DNA from: Cavia porcellus | Taxonomy: Eukaryota; Chordata; Mammalia; Rodentia; Caviidae | NCBI RefSeq assembly: GCF_034190915.1 | Contig: NW_026947507.1 | Coordinates: 17,122,501-17,186,500, forward strand | Direction of reading: 5' to 3' | Length of the DNA stretch: 64,000 bases | Shown here: one piece after another, positions 1 to 13,900 of the stretch | How the letters are laid out: each line of letters begins with the position of its first letter | Position numbering within the stretch: the stretch's first letter is position 1 | Notes under the pieces: generated by a model | Database searches by the model: none | The model's input: the letters and a program-made list of their open reading frames with translations, nothing else | What the model was told of the DNA's origin: nothing | Program-made: the position numbers and the translations under genes

Positions 1-3000
1 TAATAACTTCATGATTAAATTCAAGATTTAGTATTAGTATCCCAACAATTAAAATATAACTCACTGTTTACTCAAGTAAAAATCCAAAGTATTATGGCAT
101 TTACAGAGTCTGTTTAAATGAAATGCTTAATAGCAACATCAAGTCTAAAAGAGGATAAATAGATTTATACTCTACTATAGATAATATACCATATGTTAAG
201 TAGTATACAATCATTTCAAAGAAGACTGTGAAATGGGAAGACATATACTGTACACTTTATTGGAACTTGTAGGTCAGTACAAAGTTTACTTCTAATGACC
301 TGGGAAATAAAGAAGATTGCAGATAAATACTAATAAATCTAAAAGAGGGAAGAATAAGAGAAATAAAATAATACAAGAAATGTACAGAAAGAAAAAAAAT
401 CAAGTTATATTTTTAAAAACTATACCAATAATCATATCATATTTCAATTATCTGAAAACTAATTGTATAGCAGGTTTTCATACTGTGAGTGAGAGTATCA
501 ATTACTTACTGCTTACCAGTTACCTATGTTAGTATGAAAATGAGTTAAAAGTGTGAAGATGTAAACACATACACCATGCACATCTCTAATGACAATAATA
601 ATTTAGAATTGATGCATTAATATCTAAGCAGATTTTAGGGCACACAATAACAGAAATAATGAATATAATAAAATTTGGCCAACTCACCAGGAGAAAAGAA
701 ATCTAAGTATTCATATATCAAGTAATAGAGAAACAGATGTACAAAAACTCATAAAACACGAAGATAAAAAGGCTATTCCATGAGTCACCACTTGAAATAT
801 TTGATAAAACACATAGATGGAAAACCATTAAGGTTATACAGTAATTGGAAAACATTAGAAACTAACTTTCAAGTGGATACTTTATTCAACAATATGATTG
901 TATGGTTCACTTCAAGTGCATGCACAACACTTATTATGCAGAATATTCAAACTTTATTCACAGTCATAAGATTAAGGAATAGCTCTTACAAAATATTCTG
1001 TCTATAATGAAGTTAAATAATAAATCAATTATATAAAGGCATTTAAAAGTCATCATATGTGGAAACTCTGAGGTTCATACAGGGTCCACCTGAGGTATTC
1101 ATTCATTTCAGGGAGAATATCTTTCATTTTTCATAGCTATATTCAGTTGAAGAATTGGATATTAACTATGATTTTATTTTAGGTAAGAAAATTAAAGCAG
1201 TAAGAGATTGGCATGATTTTTATGTGTATGCAACAATGCATTATAAAGGATGAATCTTCAACATTACAGTCTGTAAGAAATAGAACACAGTATATAAAAT
1301 ATTCAAGGTAGAAAAAAATTGGTGAAAATAATATCTGACATTAATTAGGGTTGGATGGGAAAGATAGTGGTGGTGAAATTTGTATTATTTTTATTATAAC
1401 TTTATTGTCACAAATTTCTTCAAATAGAAGGCATATAGAAAGTAGTACAAGAAAATCTAGAAAGCAGTACTTAGAACTCATATACTGTAAAAAATAAAAA
1501 TAACACATAGAATTCAAAGGAATATTTTTTACAACTTGTTTCACTGACAAGTAGTAACCAGAATATAAGAATTCCAAAGAAGCAATAAAACAAACCAATA
1601 TGTAGAAATATGGGCAAATAATATAGATAAGTCAATCAAAATAAAAATATAAATGTTCAAAGCACAGGGATGTTGCTTGAACTTATTACAGAGCAGAAAA
1701 ATTCCGTAATTCCTACAAAGGTTGAAATACGAATTCCAAGGTCACATTGGAAGACAACATGTCAATATCTAAACAGAGGAGGTGTATGACTATAATGTCA
1801 ACTCTGGATGAACACATAAATATGTACATGAGCATATATGTAACAAAATATGTTTAACATTAATAATATATAAAATAACAGTGTTCAATAAAGAATAAGT
1901 GAACTTATGTACTATTATATGGTAAACCATGATAAATATAAAATGTATTTTAATTAAGCCTATAAATATCAATTTTAATAAATCTCAAAGTAATCTAAGA
2001 TTAGTGCAATATTGTTTAATGAAATTATAAAGCAAATTAATAGTTGTACATACATGTACATATATGTTTAAGCACAGGTGTACAAAAGTATACGAAACAA
2101 ATAAAAACAAGATATTTCCTGTAGGAAAGGATGGACACGGAATTGTACAGAGAGCAGGAATTTATCTTATCTGTACTGCTGCTATTCTTTTTAAAATTCT
2201 TAAAGTAACATTTAAAAAGATTGAATCTGTAGTCTGTGACTATAGAGTAGCTATCTCTTTATTGGCCTTTACTTTGAGAAATATGTCATTGTAGGAAAAG
2301 CATATTTGAAATGATATGATGCCTTATCATCTGAATGTAAATAAACTATTGACAATATTCAGGCATATAATGCCACCAGGGTGGAACATATTGACTAATG
2401 AACTCTATATCATCAATTTAAATAGAGACTAGGACACAATTTGTAGTCATAAAAGCAACTCAATTTTGGGGATTTTGTGCATGTAAACATAATCAGATGC
2501 AGCATCCCATAATAAGTTTCCTTGGTCTACCATGGCATTTGGAATTTATTTCTGTTATCCAAATATTGATCATACATATTCATAAAATATATTCTTATAT
2601 GTCATCAATGAAATATTTAATATAAATAAAAAGATTTTGTAATACATAGTGCTATAAGGATATTTGGAAAATATAACATTAAAAGATTTCTACTGGATAA
2701 TTTTTGAACTAATAAATTCCATTTCATCATAAAGTTCAAATTTATAAAGTATACACTGAATATGTTAAAAATAAAGGTGTAAAGTAAAAGGTGATTAAGT
2801 CATACTTGTGGCATTCTTATTAGTAGCAGTAGTAAACTATTTTTAATGGATTTATATAAATATCTTACTAAATGAGAAAACATTTTTCTTATGAAATATG
2901 CACACATTTCAAATAATTATGAAATTTTTAATATGTTAAAGATAACTTAATCACAGGAAAAAAACAAAAATGGCTAAAATTTTCTGAAACTTTCAGTATT

Positions 3001-4993
3001 TTTTTGTTTGAGGATCTCTTTTGTTAATATTGTATATATTTAGAAACTATTACAGTCTAACAGAAATATTCCTCAGTTCAACTACGAGATCTTTTTTTTT
3101 TTTTACTAAAATTTTCCATGCATACACACAGCTTGTCTTTCATAAGGGAAATGTTAATAACTAGTTTTAATAATGGTAAAATAGCTTTTTACACATTATT
3201 CACTGTTAAAATTTCTATATTCTAATTTTGTTTTATAAAATAATCAGAAAGCCATTCATGGATGACTGGAAATACCTGAAGTGATTATCTTCTGTATTTT
3301 AAAAGTGATTACTTTCTGTATCTTCTTTATTTTTTTAATATAAGCCTAGTAATGCCAGATTCCCTTAATTGTGAAGACTTTTCAGTGATGAAACTTTTCA
3401 ATCTAGGTTCATGATTTATAAAGTTTTCTAGTAGTAAACAGCTGACTAAGGATGCTGTGTATCTTTTAATAATGCTTAAAATAGTTTTAGAAGATTAATA
3501 AATAAATATTTTGTGAAAACCTGTGAAAGCCAAATTTGTTTTATTGTTACTGTGAATATAAACATTATTACATTTTTTGTATTGATTTGCACGATTGGCA
3601 GCTTTTCAAATATTTTATCACTTATAATTTTCATTAACTTCATACCAACTCATCCTATCATTCACAGTTTTGTTGTTCAGTGGCAGTATAATGTAGATAT
3701 CTATTTGTTCTAATCAATATTTGCACTTTAAATGAGTTTTTAGTGTAAAACTAAGATTCTACAATATATAAAACTGTAATTACATACTATTCATTTATGT
3801 GTAGGTTTTGACACTCATGAGCAAGTCATAGATACAAATGTCTTTTAAAAGCCATAATATTTTAGATATTCTATAATTATTACAGAAATCCAAATGATGT
3901 AAAATAACATTTGGGTCCTAGTGCTTTATATCATTTTCCCTGAGACATAGCTCTCAACTTAATCTGTCACTTGTACGTTGTTTGGTAATGTTCTTTTTAT
4001 TAAAGTAGACAGTATTTTACAAAATATTGAATTTGAAAATGTGAATAAATTCCAATAAAAAGTTTATTTCAAATAATAAAATGTGTAGATTTTACATGAT
4101 GTTGAATAAATATATTTTGATTGTAATCTTATTCAAGGATATAAAGTAAATGAAATCTTAATCATCTATGAAATATCTGAGTGACTAAAATAAGAAATTT
4201 CATAAAAATTGCATTTTCTTAGAAACACTTTTCTGTATTGATATGGCTTCGATTTAAATTTTTATGAGCTAATGTTAGGAAAATAAATTCTAAAAATAAA
4301 CACTTCTACTTCTAAAATTGAAGCTCATTTAAAAAAATTTTACAACATATTCTCCTGGAAAGTGTTATCTTAGCAAATAAGAGCAGGTGTAAAATAAATC
4401 CATTATAAAAAGTCAGTAGAGAAATTCCAATAAACTGAATTTAGTCATGTAAGCACTTACTGAATTTAATAAATAGTTTAGTATTTTGCTACTGTTTAAA
4501 ATGCCAATGATTATTTGATAACTTATGTATCTATTTTTCTATTTAAAAATAAATAATAAAATACTCATATTCATTCTTTATAAATAAATTGCCCATTTTC
4601 TCAGTTAATGTAAACTAGAAACTATTGAAAGTAATCAGATATGTTCTTTATTATCAGTATTTAGGCAATTTTCTTACTTTATTTACTAGTTTAAAACTTT
4701 TGACTCACTCAATATGTGTGAAATCGCTAAATATCTAAAAAGATTCAAATATTCTTATTTTATAGTAAATGCTCAATATAAAACACTAAATGAATGCTAA
4801 AAATATTTATCATGATATTTGCTTTTATCTTAACTTTTGTCTTTTGGTATTTAACACACATGTGTATATGCATATGTACACATATACATACTATTCATAT
4901 ATTTTTTTCTGCTTTGTCAGTAATAATACAAACAATCAAATATATACTGCAAATGTACAAAGTATAATATCTATGTCTTTGTAAAGTCCACCG
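1..4993. other. AT-rich intergenic DNA, no gene recognised
   Basis: The stretch is strongly AT-rich with short poly-A and poly-T runs. Open frames here are all under about 90 codons, with composition expected from AT-rich noise. I saw no exon-like, SINE-like or LTR-like segment that I could support. Very old, diverged repeats may be hidden here. Confidence 0.6.
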
Positions 4994-5673
4994 TATAGTG
5001 AACCCTTGACTTACAGAGTCAATTCATTCACAAGGGCTGGTTGTAATTCAAGTTGGTTGTAAGTCAAGATCTGCATTTTTATCCCTAAATTTGTCAAAAA
5101 TTATAGACTCAGGCTATAACCTGCCATCTTTTTTTTTATTTGTCCATATGAAAAATAGGCTTTCTACCTTGTCTAACACTGTTGATCATTACTCACTAAT
5201 TCGAGTAACATCTTTAGCAATAGTAGCTCCCTTACAGAAGTCTTGTATCCATAAGATTGTTGAGATAGTGCATTTTGAAATGCTGTGCATATTAGCAAGA
5301 TCTGTCATATGAATGCCATTCTTATATTTCTCCACAATTTCCTACTTCTTCTTTATTGTGATTGATGTCTGTAGTTTCCTTTCCTTCCTTAGTTCCTTTT
5401 CTAGTTTTTTGTGAGCCATTTTAATAGCATAATTGTAGCAACTACATAAAATATTAACTGGAATCACATCCGCAAACATAAGCACCTGGCTTGAGATTGA
5501 TGCTTATTTATGCTTATAGAGGCTTTGCTGGCATTATGAATCTCTGTTTACAACTGCAAAGTCAACATTTGGTTCACAACTCAAGACATTGGTCATAAGT
5601 TAAAGCTAAAACTCTTATCATAACCCAAGTTGTTCGTATGTGAGGCTGAGTGTAACTCAGTGGATCACCATAT
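4994..5673 (-). mobile_element. Tigger-like (pogo/Tc1-mariner) DNA transposon remnant, ~680 bp
   Basis: The two ends form a degenerate terminal inverted repeat. The left end begins TATAGTGAACCCTTGACTTA, and the reverse complement of the right end begins TATGGTGATCCACTGAGTTA, with further matches inward. TA dinucleotides lie at both edges, as expected for this superfamily. The minus-strand interior carries a broken CENP-B-like helix-turn-helix transposase (separate entry). At about 680 bp it is much shorter than an autonomous Tigger (about 2.4 kb), so the catalytic part of the transposase is deleted. Edges are uncertain by a few bases. The family name is inferred from the inner protein and the TA edges, not from a database match. 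Confidence 0.68.
5085..5419 (-). pseudogene. Tigger/CENP-B-like transposase N-terminal fragment, inactive
   Basis: Read on the minus strand from the ATG at 5417-5419, one frame runs about 110 codons interrupted by four in-frame stops and no frameshift. It shows a lysine-rich start, then a DNA-binding helix-turn-helix core with segments such as EIVEKYKNGIHMTDLA and ISKCTISTILW. A second segment like the CENPB-type domain follows (KVESLFFIWTNKKKD). This order matches pogo/Tigger transposases and the host protein CENP-B. The DDE catalytic domain is absent. It lies entirely inside the inverted-repeat element, so it is a fossil rather than a host gene. Confidence 0.68.
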
Positions 5674-5679
5674 AAGTCA

Positions 5680-7114
5680 TGACAGCATTTTCCAATTTGT
5701 CTTAAGATAACAAATAAAATTGTTATTAAATTATTTTTCCTATGTTTTCCTTTAACTTCTCACCTGTATCATATAATAAATCATTTGACTTACACAAGAA
5801 ATGTTTGTTTCCTCAGTGTGAAGTTATCACCAGGTAAGGAATTATTCTTTCTCATCCTCCATTAATGGTGGTGAAGCAACATAGTATCCTCTGGACAAGT
5901 GGATGAAAGTACTAATTCTGAGTCACAGTGATTGAGAAATGGATATGTTCTTCTGTGACATTATTATCTTCAACCAAGTGGTTAAAGAATAAAACATGTC
6001 CACACGGATGATAGAATCACAAACTGAAGGACTTGTCAAGAAGATCTGCTTCACATGGCACATGAGACAGAAATGAATTTTGAAATTTTCACTTTTGGGT
6101 ATTGAGAACAGCTAAAACTGTATGCATTAATATAGAATATTGATAAGCTGCATTCATTTATGCAATTCATTGATATTATTTCCCTTACTTTTATATATTT
6201 CACTCTTCCTTTAAAATTCAATAGAATATGTTTTCTACTTGAATTAATTCTAGTTAGCACCTATTGTTCATTCATTTGTATTGTCAGAAGATATTCTATT
6301 ATATACAAATATTGTATTTCTCAATTTATTTTTATTTAATAAAGGGAGAATTGTCATCATTATGGTATTTGTGTAAATACGTTCTATTTTGTTGAATGAA
6401 GTTTTATAAGTATTGTCCCTAACTTCCTTTTTTAGTGTGAATCAGAAATCTGTTACTTGAGCATAAGGAAGAACATGTCTTTAAACATTTTAGGGCTTTT
6501 TATTTTCTTGTGAAAATTATTCCATTAATGATCATTTTCAAAAGATTATTCTGGTTGCCTATTGAGTTATATTGGATGAGGTATATTTTTTCCATTTTAG
6601 CAGTTACATTTCTTTTCATCAAACACAATATTGAAGTATTATTTTAAATCTGTTGCAAAACTTTCCTATATTATTAAAAATATTTTTATCCTTTATATAT
6701 TTTGTATCCATAAATTGGAGTGATTTTCAACTTTTTCAGTATTCCAAAAAATTCTGTATTTTATTCTTTGTCTTTATTGTTCAATTCATAATTATTATAT
6801 TTCAGTTCTTTTCCTAGTATTCATCTCTCTAATTTCTCCTTACAAAAGTTGTACATTATGTAATTGTGCATCATATTTTATGAATTTTTCTTTATTGCAT
6901 AAATTGCTTGATTTTTCTTTTTACCTCATGCTTTAAATTTTTCTCACAATATTATGTATGCTCATACTGTAGCTTACACAACAGTAAGTGCATAGCTTGA
7001 TGAACAGTGTGTGTGGTTGTGTAACCACCATACAGATCAAGTAAACACATCACCATTAGCGCATTGGGCTCTCATAAGTTCCCTCAGAGTTAATCCATAA
7101 TGCCCAAAGGACAC

Positions 7115-7147
<33 letters not shown>

Positions 7148-8068
7148 TTTGTGCTAGCTTCGTTCACTGTACAAATTGGTCAAACTGCTTTTGATTCTTA
7201 ACAATCAGTAAGCATTCTCCTTGAGAAGAAAGAAAAAGAAAACACTTGATATTCTGGTGAGGTCTTCTATAAGTTCTGCTGGATAGTATATAGCTCATTG
7301 CTCAATTGTTATTCTCAATTATTAATGAATTTTGGTCCAAAACTAGTAGTGTAATATTTTAAATGTATGTAATTTCTTTGGATATGTTTGTTAGTGATAA
7401 TTTTCATTTGTCAGTAATTTGATGTTCATGTATCTTCTTGGCTTTTTAGTTTTTTATCATATGTTAGTGATTTATGTAATATTAACAGTTTTCCTCTAGT
7501 TCTGTAATGTTTGACAGCAATAAATAGATAAACATTAATTGAACTAAGCAATATAATATTTGTTACTATTTATTTAAAAATTTTGGTGCCATATTTTAGG
7601 CATGTTTCATGTTTAGTAATTCAGTTTGTTTGTAATATCTGGGGCTCCCTATTTTTTTTATGTTGCTTGTATAGTATGTCTCATTTTGGGGCTCATTATT
7701 ATTTCACAGTTCATTTTAATCCTATTTTTAAAGTACCTCTTACTCATTAACTTTTACTGGTTGTGTAAAATAAGAAAGTTTGAGATGATGTCCTCATTCT
7801 CTTCTTGTCTACCCTCATTCTGTTCTTGTTCTTTAAAGATAGTTTTACCTATTACACTAATGTAGATAAAAATACATTTTGTTTCAGCTTGTTAAAGATA
7901 TAACAATTTCCCTGATTTCTTGTCTTGTCCTTGAAAACTGTGCCCTTATACTGTTGAAACTATTTTGTAGACGATCGCCATGCAACTTGTCTGCTCCTAA
8001 AACTTTCACATTCCCTTTTTGGTTTGCTGAATTTCACCATGTTGTCTCAATGCTAAATGGGAGTTTCA
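5680..8068. other. Intergenic DNA, no gene recognised
   Basis: AT-rich, T-skewed sequence. Apart from the CA microsatellite listed separately I see no assignable element. Open frames are short and unsupported. Confidence 0.5.
7115..7142. repeat. (CA)n microsatellite, ~14 units
   Basis: An uninterrupted CA dinucleotide run preceded by an imperfect ACAC segment. Likely length-polymorphic. Confidence 0.95.
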
Positions 8069-8101
8069 TTTTCTTTCTTATTTTCTTTCTTTCTCTTTCT
8101 C

Positions 8102-8157
<56 letters not shown>

Positions 8158-8160
8158 TTT
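8069..8160. repeat. (CTTT)n tetranucleotide microsatellite
   Basis: An imperfect start (TTTC/TCTC variants) runs into a pure CTTT array of about 13 units ending in a T run. One strand is all pyrimidine. The open frames crossing it on both strands (poly-Phe/Leu/Ser and Lys/Glu/Arg) are products of the repeat. Confidence 0.95.
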
Positions 8161-8272
8161 TGTTTCCTACAAATTTGATTAGAAGGTGTTCTTGCCCCTA
8201 TTGCTTTTAATATCTGTAAGCTTAAACTATTCATGTGTTAGACCAACATATTTTTGCCATTCATCTTTTTAA

Positions 8273-8347
8273 TTTTCAGGGATCGAATTCATGACCACCT
8301 GCTTGCAAGGCAGGTGCTTATGCCTCTGAGATAAATCCCCAGCCCCT
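8273..8347 (-). mobile_element. ID-type SINE (tRNA-Ala-derived), antisense
   Basis: On the minus strand it reads as GGGGCTGGGG, then an A-box-like segment, then a perfect CCTGC/GCAGG stem around the loop CTTGCAA (anticodon TGC, alanine), then a degraded B box. A direct repeat ATCTTTTTAA at 8263-8272 and 8348-8357 flanks it as a target-site duplication. The A-rich tail has almost gone, which suggests moderate age. It is not a functional tRNA because the acceptor stem is not paired. Confidence 0.85.
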
Positions 8348-8357
8348 ATCTTTTTAA

Positions 8358-9507
8358 ATTTTTAATAAATGTTATAATATGACAATATTTTTGTATATAA
8401 ATATTTACAGTATATTTTAACATCTGATAGTTTAAATCTGAAAGCATTCCTTCTCTTTTGTGAAACTTTTTGTTTACAGTTTTCACTGGTTCTCCTGTCA
8501 TGATTATTTTGTAATTTATTTTTATTGTAACAAAATATTATTTGAAAAATTTTTTGTAATCACACTGAAACTTAAATTTAGTTATTTTGAATGTTATTTT
8601 TGTCTGCTTTTTCTCTATGTTGGGATATGTTTGTCTAATGAAACTTAAAATAATTCTAAGTGAAATAAGCCCTTGACCTTTTTTGAAAGATGCTTTGCAA
8701 ACATAAGCTATCAAAGCTTTTCTTTTTCATCCTTCTGTAACTGATAATAAGGCAACAGTGTCTCCTGTAGGAATCTATGAAATGGTTCTTGACAGTTTAA
8801 GAAGCATAGAGGCTTTGTTAGGCATAGATACAAAAGCATTCAAAGTTTTACTAGAAATAAAATGACAATTCGTGCTTTAATAATTTTTCAATATCAGATA
8901 AACTGTAAAACTATTTTTAAATTTTTATTTTTTGTCTCTGGTTCTATTTGTTTAATTATTTTTTCAAACTATAATTAGTTAACAACTCTCAATTTGTCTT
9001 TAGACTCCAGAGGAAAGAAACATATTGCCTTATGCAATCAAGGCCGTTATAGAAGTTGGTGCATATAAAGAGAAACTAACAATTTACATGAATTTTGTTT
9101 CTTGTTAATTTCATATAACAGATACTAATTTATTCTGAATTTATAGGTTTTAAAAGTTGTTTTCCCTACCTGACTTTTCTTTGAACATTTTTTTTTAACA
9201 TCAAGTTTTACAGTTTTCATGTTCTTCATTACAGTGAAAAGAAATTACTCCATAATTTAACATCCATAAATTACTGGGAAGTATTTATTATTTTTGGCCC
9301 ACCTTAGAGATTGATCCCAACTAATCTGATTGATTAGTTGGACTGCACAATCTAATACCAGTGATCACTTCAGCAGCTTCACACCTTCTATATACTGCTC
9401 TCTAATCTATGAAGTTTAGCTTATTTGAATTGTCTTTTCAGAAACTTGTCCTTTGTCATTTAACTTGGTATTGTGCAGAGTGAATTTTGGACAAATTGGC
9501 AATTATG
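8358..9507. other. Intergenic DNA, no gene recognised
   Basis: AT-rich sequence between the ID SINE and the old L1. No credible open frame or repeat family recognised. Confidence 0.5.
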
Positions 9508-9517
9508 AAGATTTCTC
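9508..9517 (+). repeat. Probable 5' target-site duplication of the old L1
   Basis: AAGATTTCTC lies just before the first 5'UTR monomer. Its partner AATATTTCTC (22375-22384) lies just after the A-rich end of the old L1. Nine of ten bases match. Confidence 0.5.
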
Positions 9518-9519
9518 CA

Positions 9520-9840
9520 GATCAGAGACTGTGGCAGCGGCAGCTGGGAGCTCCGCCCAGCCTGCGGGAACTTTCTCCCTGACTTGGGGATCAGACCGGC
9601 TCCCCACTGGACCAGAGACCAGGCCGGAAGGGTGAGTGTAACAGCAGCAGCTGGAAGCTCCGCCCAACCTGTGGGAACTTTCTCCTTTACCTGGGGACCC
9701 AGGCCGGTTCCCCACCAGACCGGGGACCAGGCAAGATCAGAGACTGTGGCAGCAGCGGCTGGGAGCTCCGCCCAGCCTGAGGAGACACTCTTCCTGGCCT
9801 GAGGAGCAGGCCATAGTTCCCTGCTGGGTCCAGTGAGTGG
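9520..9840 (+). repeat. L1 5'UTR promoter monomers, ~107-bp units x3
   Basis: Three tandem GC-rich units start near 9520, 9627 and 9735. Units one and three begin GATCAGAGACTGTGGCAGC, and all share the core GAGCTCCGCCCA or a close variant. Tandem 5' monomers carrying promoter activity are typical of rodent L1 families. They show no visible similarity to the 5'UTR of the younger L1 at 14072. The 200-codon minus-strand open frame across this region is a by-product of GC-rich repeat composition. Confidence 0.85.
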
Positions 9841-9924
9841 GGCCATCACAGAGTACCCCATCCCAAGCTGCTGGATCTCTCTCCCATACCTGGAACAACA
9901 CTTGAAGCTCCCAAATACAGGAAA

Positions 9925-10976
9925 ATGACAAAACGGAAGTCCAAAATGCAGTCTCAAACATCCAGCCCATCCCAAAAAAGCCCAGGAGCAATGTGCATAG
10001 AAGAAAACACATGCCACATTACTAAAATACCTGAAATAATGGTAACTGAAATAAAGAAGCAAGTATGGGAAGCCTTAAAGGAATTCAAACTAGAAATATT
10101 CTCTCAGATGAAATAAGAATTGATAAAAGAAGTGAAGCAGATGCTAAACATAGCTAAAGAAGGTGCAGTTAAAAAACTGGAGGAACTAAACAAAAAGATA
10201 GAATCCCTGGATGAACAATATAAGAAACAAACAGAATACATAAAACAGATGCAAAGAGATATACAGGAAATCAAAAACTCCATTGAAAGTGTAAAAACTG
10301 CCTCAATGAATGTGAAGATAGAATCTCAGACCTCGAAGACAAGATTGAAACAAGTGAACAGGAAAGAAAAGATCTTTTAAAAATAACAAGAAATCAGGAA
10401 ATAACAATTCAACACCTACAGGATGACACAAAGAGAAACAACATAAGGTTGATAGGGAAAATGAAAAAGAAGGGGACAACATAAAGGATGTCAAGAGGAT
10501 ATTTAGAGAAGTAATAGTTGAAAATTTCCCAAACATGAGATTGGAAACTAATATTAAGATCAATGAAGCATATAGAACTCCAAATAGTCACAACCAAAAG
10601 AAATCTACACCCAGACATATAATAATGACCATCCCAGAAATTGAACAAAAGAATAGAATATTAAACGCTGTCAGAGAGAAAAGACAGATCACCTATAAAG
10701 GAAAACCTATCAGAATTACAGCAGACATGTCAGCACAAACAATAAAGTCAAGAAGAGCATGGAGTGATGTATTTCAGATCCTAAAGGAAAATGATTTTTC
10801 AATGCAGGCTGAAGTACCCTGCAAAACTGTTCTTCAAATTTGATGGAGAAATAAGATACTTCCATGACAAAGATCAGCTGAAAAACTTCATGATCACCAA
10901 GCCAACCCTGCAAAGAATACTGAAAGACAGCCTAGATACATTTAGGAAAAAACCACTAAACAAAGCAAACAGTTGA
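9925..10976 (+). pseudogene. LINE-1 ORF1 pseudogene (old copy)
   Basis: It aligns throughout with the intact ORF1 at 14730-15782. It keeps the basic start (MTKRKSK), the coiled-coil segment, the RHIIMTIPEIE segment and [18 protein letters not shown]. It is broken by a stop near codon 64 (10114-10116), by indels around 10300 and 10440-10540, and by a frame change near 10790. The intact protein is a trimeric RNA-binding chaperone that packages L1 RNA. This copy cannot make one. Confidence 0.93.
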
Positions 10977-10995
10977 ACAGAGCAGAAAGATAAAC

Positions 10996-13900
10996 ATGCA
11001 ACACCAGAAAGATAATATGTCAACAATAAACCAATTTATAACAGTTCTTACTATTAATGTAAATGGTCTCAATACACCAATTAAAAGAAACAGACTGGCA
11101 GAATGTATCAAGAAACAAAATCCAATTATATGCTGTCTACAAGAAACCCACTTAACTCAAAAGGATACTCACAGACTCAAAGTCAAAGGATGGAAAACAA
11201 CACTCCATGCAACAGGAAAACAAAAAAAGGTGGGAGTAGCTATTCTTTTTGCAGACAAAGTCAACTTCAAGCCAATAATGATCAGAAAGGATAAAGAAGG
11301 TCACTACATACTGGTTAGGGGAAAACTCCAAGAGGAAGAGATAACTATCTTAAATATATATGCACCGAACTCCAGAGCATCCAGTTATATAAAACAAGTA
11401 CTAACAGAAATGAAAAAGCAAATCAGCAGTAACAAAATTCTGACAGGAGATCTTAACACACCGTTGACACCAATGGGCAGATCAACCAAACAGAAAATCA
11501 AAAAGAATAAAAAGAACTGAATTGCACCTGTGAACAGATGGACTTAATAGACATATACAGAGTATTCCACACAACAGCAACAGAATACACATTCTTCTCA
11601 GCAGTACATGGGTCATTCTGTAAAATAGACCATATATTAACTCACAGAACATACTTAAATAAATGCAAAAGAGTTTAAATTGTCTCTTGCATGCTATCGG
11701 ACCATAGTGCATTGAACTTACTAATTAATGATAAAAGATACTGCAAAAATCCCACAAACACATGGAAATTGAATAACACACTCCTGAGTAATCAGTGGGT
11801 CACAGATGAAATTAAAAAAGAAATTAAGCAATATCTACAAACAGATGAAAATACAGATACAACTTACTGGAATCTATCAGATGCAATGAAAGCCATTCTC
11901 AGAGGAAAATTTATTGCACTGAGCTCCCACATCAGGAAAACAGAACGAATACAAATAAACAACATGATGCTACACATCAAACAGCAAGAAAAAAAAGAGC
12001 AAGTGAAGCCCAAAGCCAAAAGAAGAGAGGATATTATAAAAATCAGAGCAGAATCAACGCAATGGAGACTAAGAAAACAATCCAAAGAATCAACGAATCA
12101 AAATGTTGGTTCTTTGAAAGAATAAATAAAATCGATAAGCCGCTAGCCAACCTTATTAAAAAAAGGGAAGAAAGAGCTCAAATCCATGCAATAAGAAATG
12201 AAAAAGGTGAAATCACTACAGACTCAATAGAAATACAGAAGATCATCAACACCTATTTCGAAAACCTCTACTCTCAAAGGTTTGATAACACAGAAGAAAT
12301 AGACAGATTCTTAGAAACGTATGAAGTACCAAAGCTAGATCAAGAAGATGAAAAACTGCTGAGTAACCCAATTTCTATCAATGAAATTGAACATGTAATT
12401 AATTCCTAACCTACAAAGAAGAGCCCAGGCCCAGACGGATTCACTGCAGAATTCTACAAGAAACACAAAGAAGACCTAATACCGACAGTCCTCAAACTCT
12501 TCAATGAAATTGAAAGGGAAGCATTCCTTCCCAAGTCATTCCTGGAAGCAAATATTACTCTAGCACCAAAACCTGATAAAGACCCAACTGAAAAAGATAA
12601 CTACAGACCAATCTCCCTAATGAACACAGCTGCAAAAATCCTCAATAAAATATTGGCAAATAGGATCCAGCAAATCATCAAGAAGATTATACACCATGAC
12701 CAAGTGGGATTCATCCCAGGCATGCAGGGAGGGTTCAACATACGTAAATCAATAAATGTAATCCACCATATCAATAAAGCCAAAAGTAAGAATCACATGA
12801 TCATTTCCATAGATGCAGAAAAAGCCTTCGATAAGGTCCAACATTCATTCATGATAAGAACTTTACAGAAAATTGGAATAGATGGTCTTTACCTCAATAT
12901 AATAAAGGCCATCTATGACAAACCAAGAGCCAGTATCATACTAAATGGCCAAAAATTGAAAGCCTTTACTTTAAAATCAGGCACAATACAAAGATGTCCT
13001 TTATCACCACTCCTATTTCATATAGTACTGGAAGTACTAGCCAGAGCAATTAGACAAGAGAGAAATAAAAGAGGTAAAGATAGGAAAAGACATTAAATTA
13101 TTATTGTTTGCAGATCACATGATACTCTACATAGAAGACCCCCTAAACTCCATTGAAAGACTCTTAGATATAATAAATAAATTCAGTAATGTAGCTGGGT
13201 ACAAAATCAATACTCAGAAATCAATAACATTCTTATACACTAACAACAAAATCACAGAGAAAGAAATAAGAGAAGCCACACTCTTCACACTAGCAAGCAA
13301 AAAAAGAAATATTTAGGAATTACTCTTATGAAAGAAGTGAAAGACCTATACAGGTAAAATTATAATACACTGAAAGAAGAAATTGAAGATGATCTCAGAA
13401 AATGGAAAGATATCCCATGTTCATGGATAGGAAGAATAAACATTGTGAAAATGGCCATTCTCCCAAAACTGTTATACAGATTCAATGCAATCCCAATAAA
13501 AATACCATCAACATACCTTATAGATCTAGAGAAATCACTCCTAAGGTTCATCTGGAACCAGAAGAGACCTAGATTAGCAAAGGCAATTCTAAGCAACAAA
13601 GGCAAGGCAGGAGAAATCACAATCCCTGACTTGAAGTTATACTACAAAGCAACAGTAGTAAAGTCAACATGGTACTGGAATCAAAACAGAGTAGAGGATC
13701 AATGGAATAGATTAGAAGATACAACCACAACTACAAACACACTCAACCACCTTATCTTTGATAAAGAAGCCAAGCAGGTTCACTGGAAGAACGACAGTCT
13801 TTTTAATAAATGGTGTTGGAAAGGCTGGCTCTCCATTTGCTGATAACTAAAATTCGACCCAAGCCTATCACCATGTACTAAATTAAAATCTAAATGGATC

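Noticed and set aside
8034..8234. Lys/Arg/Glu-rich frame and opposite Phe/Leu-rich frame
   Set aside because: Products of the CTTT microsatellite.
9460..10062. 200-codon minus-strand open frame
   Set aside because: It lies antisense over L1 5'UTR monomers and the ORF1 start. The length comes from GC-rich tandem repeats, and there is no recognisable domain.
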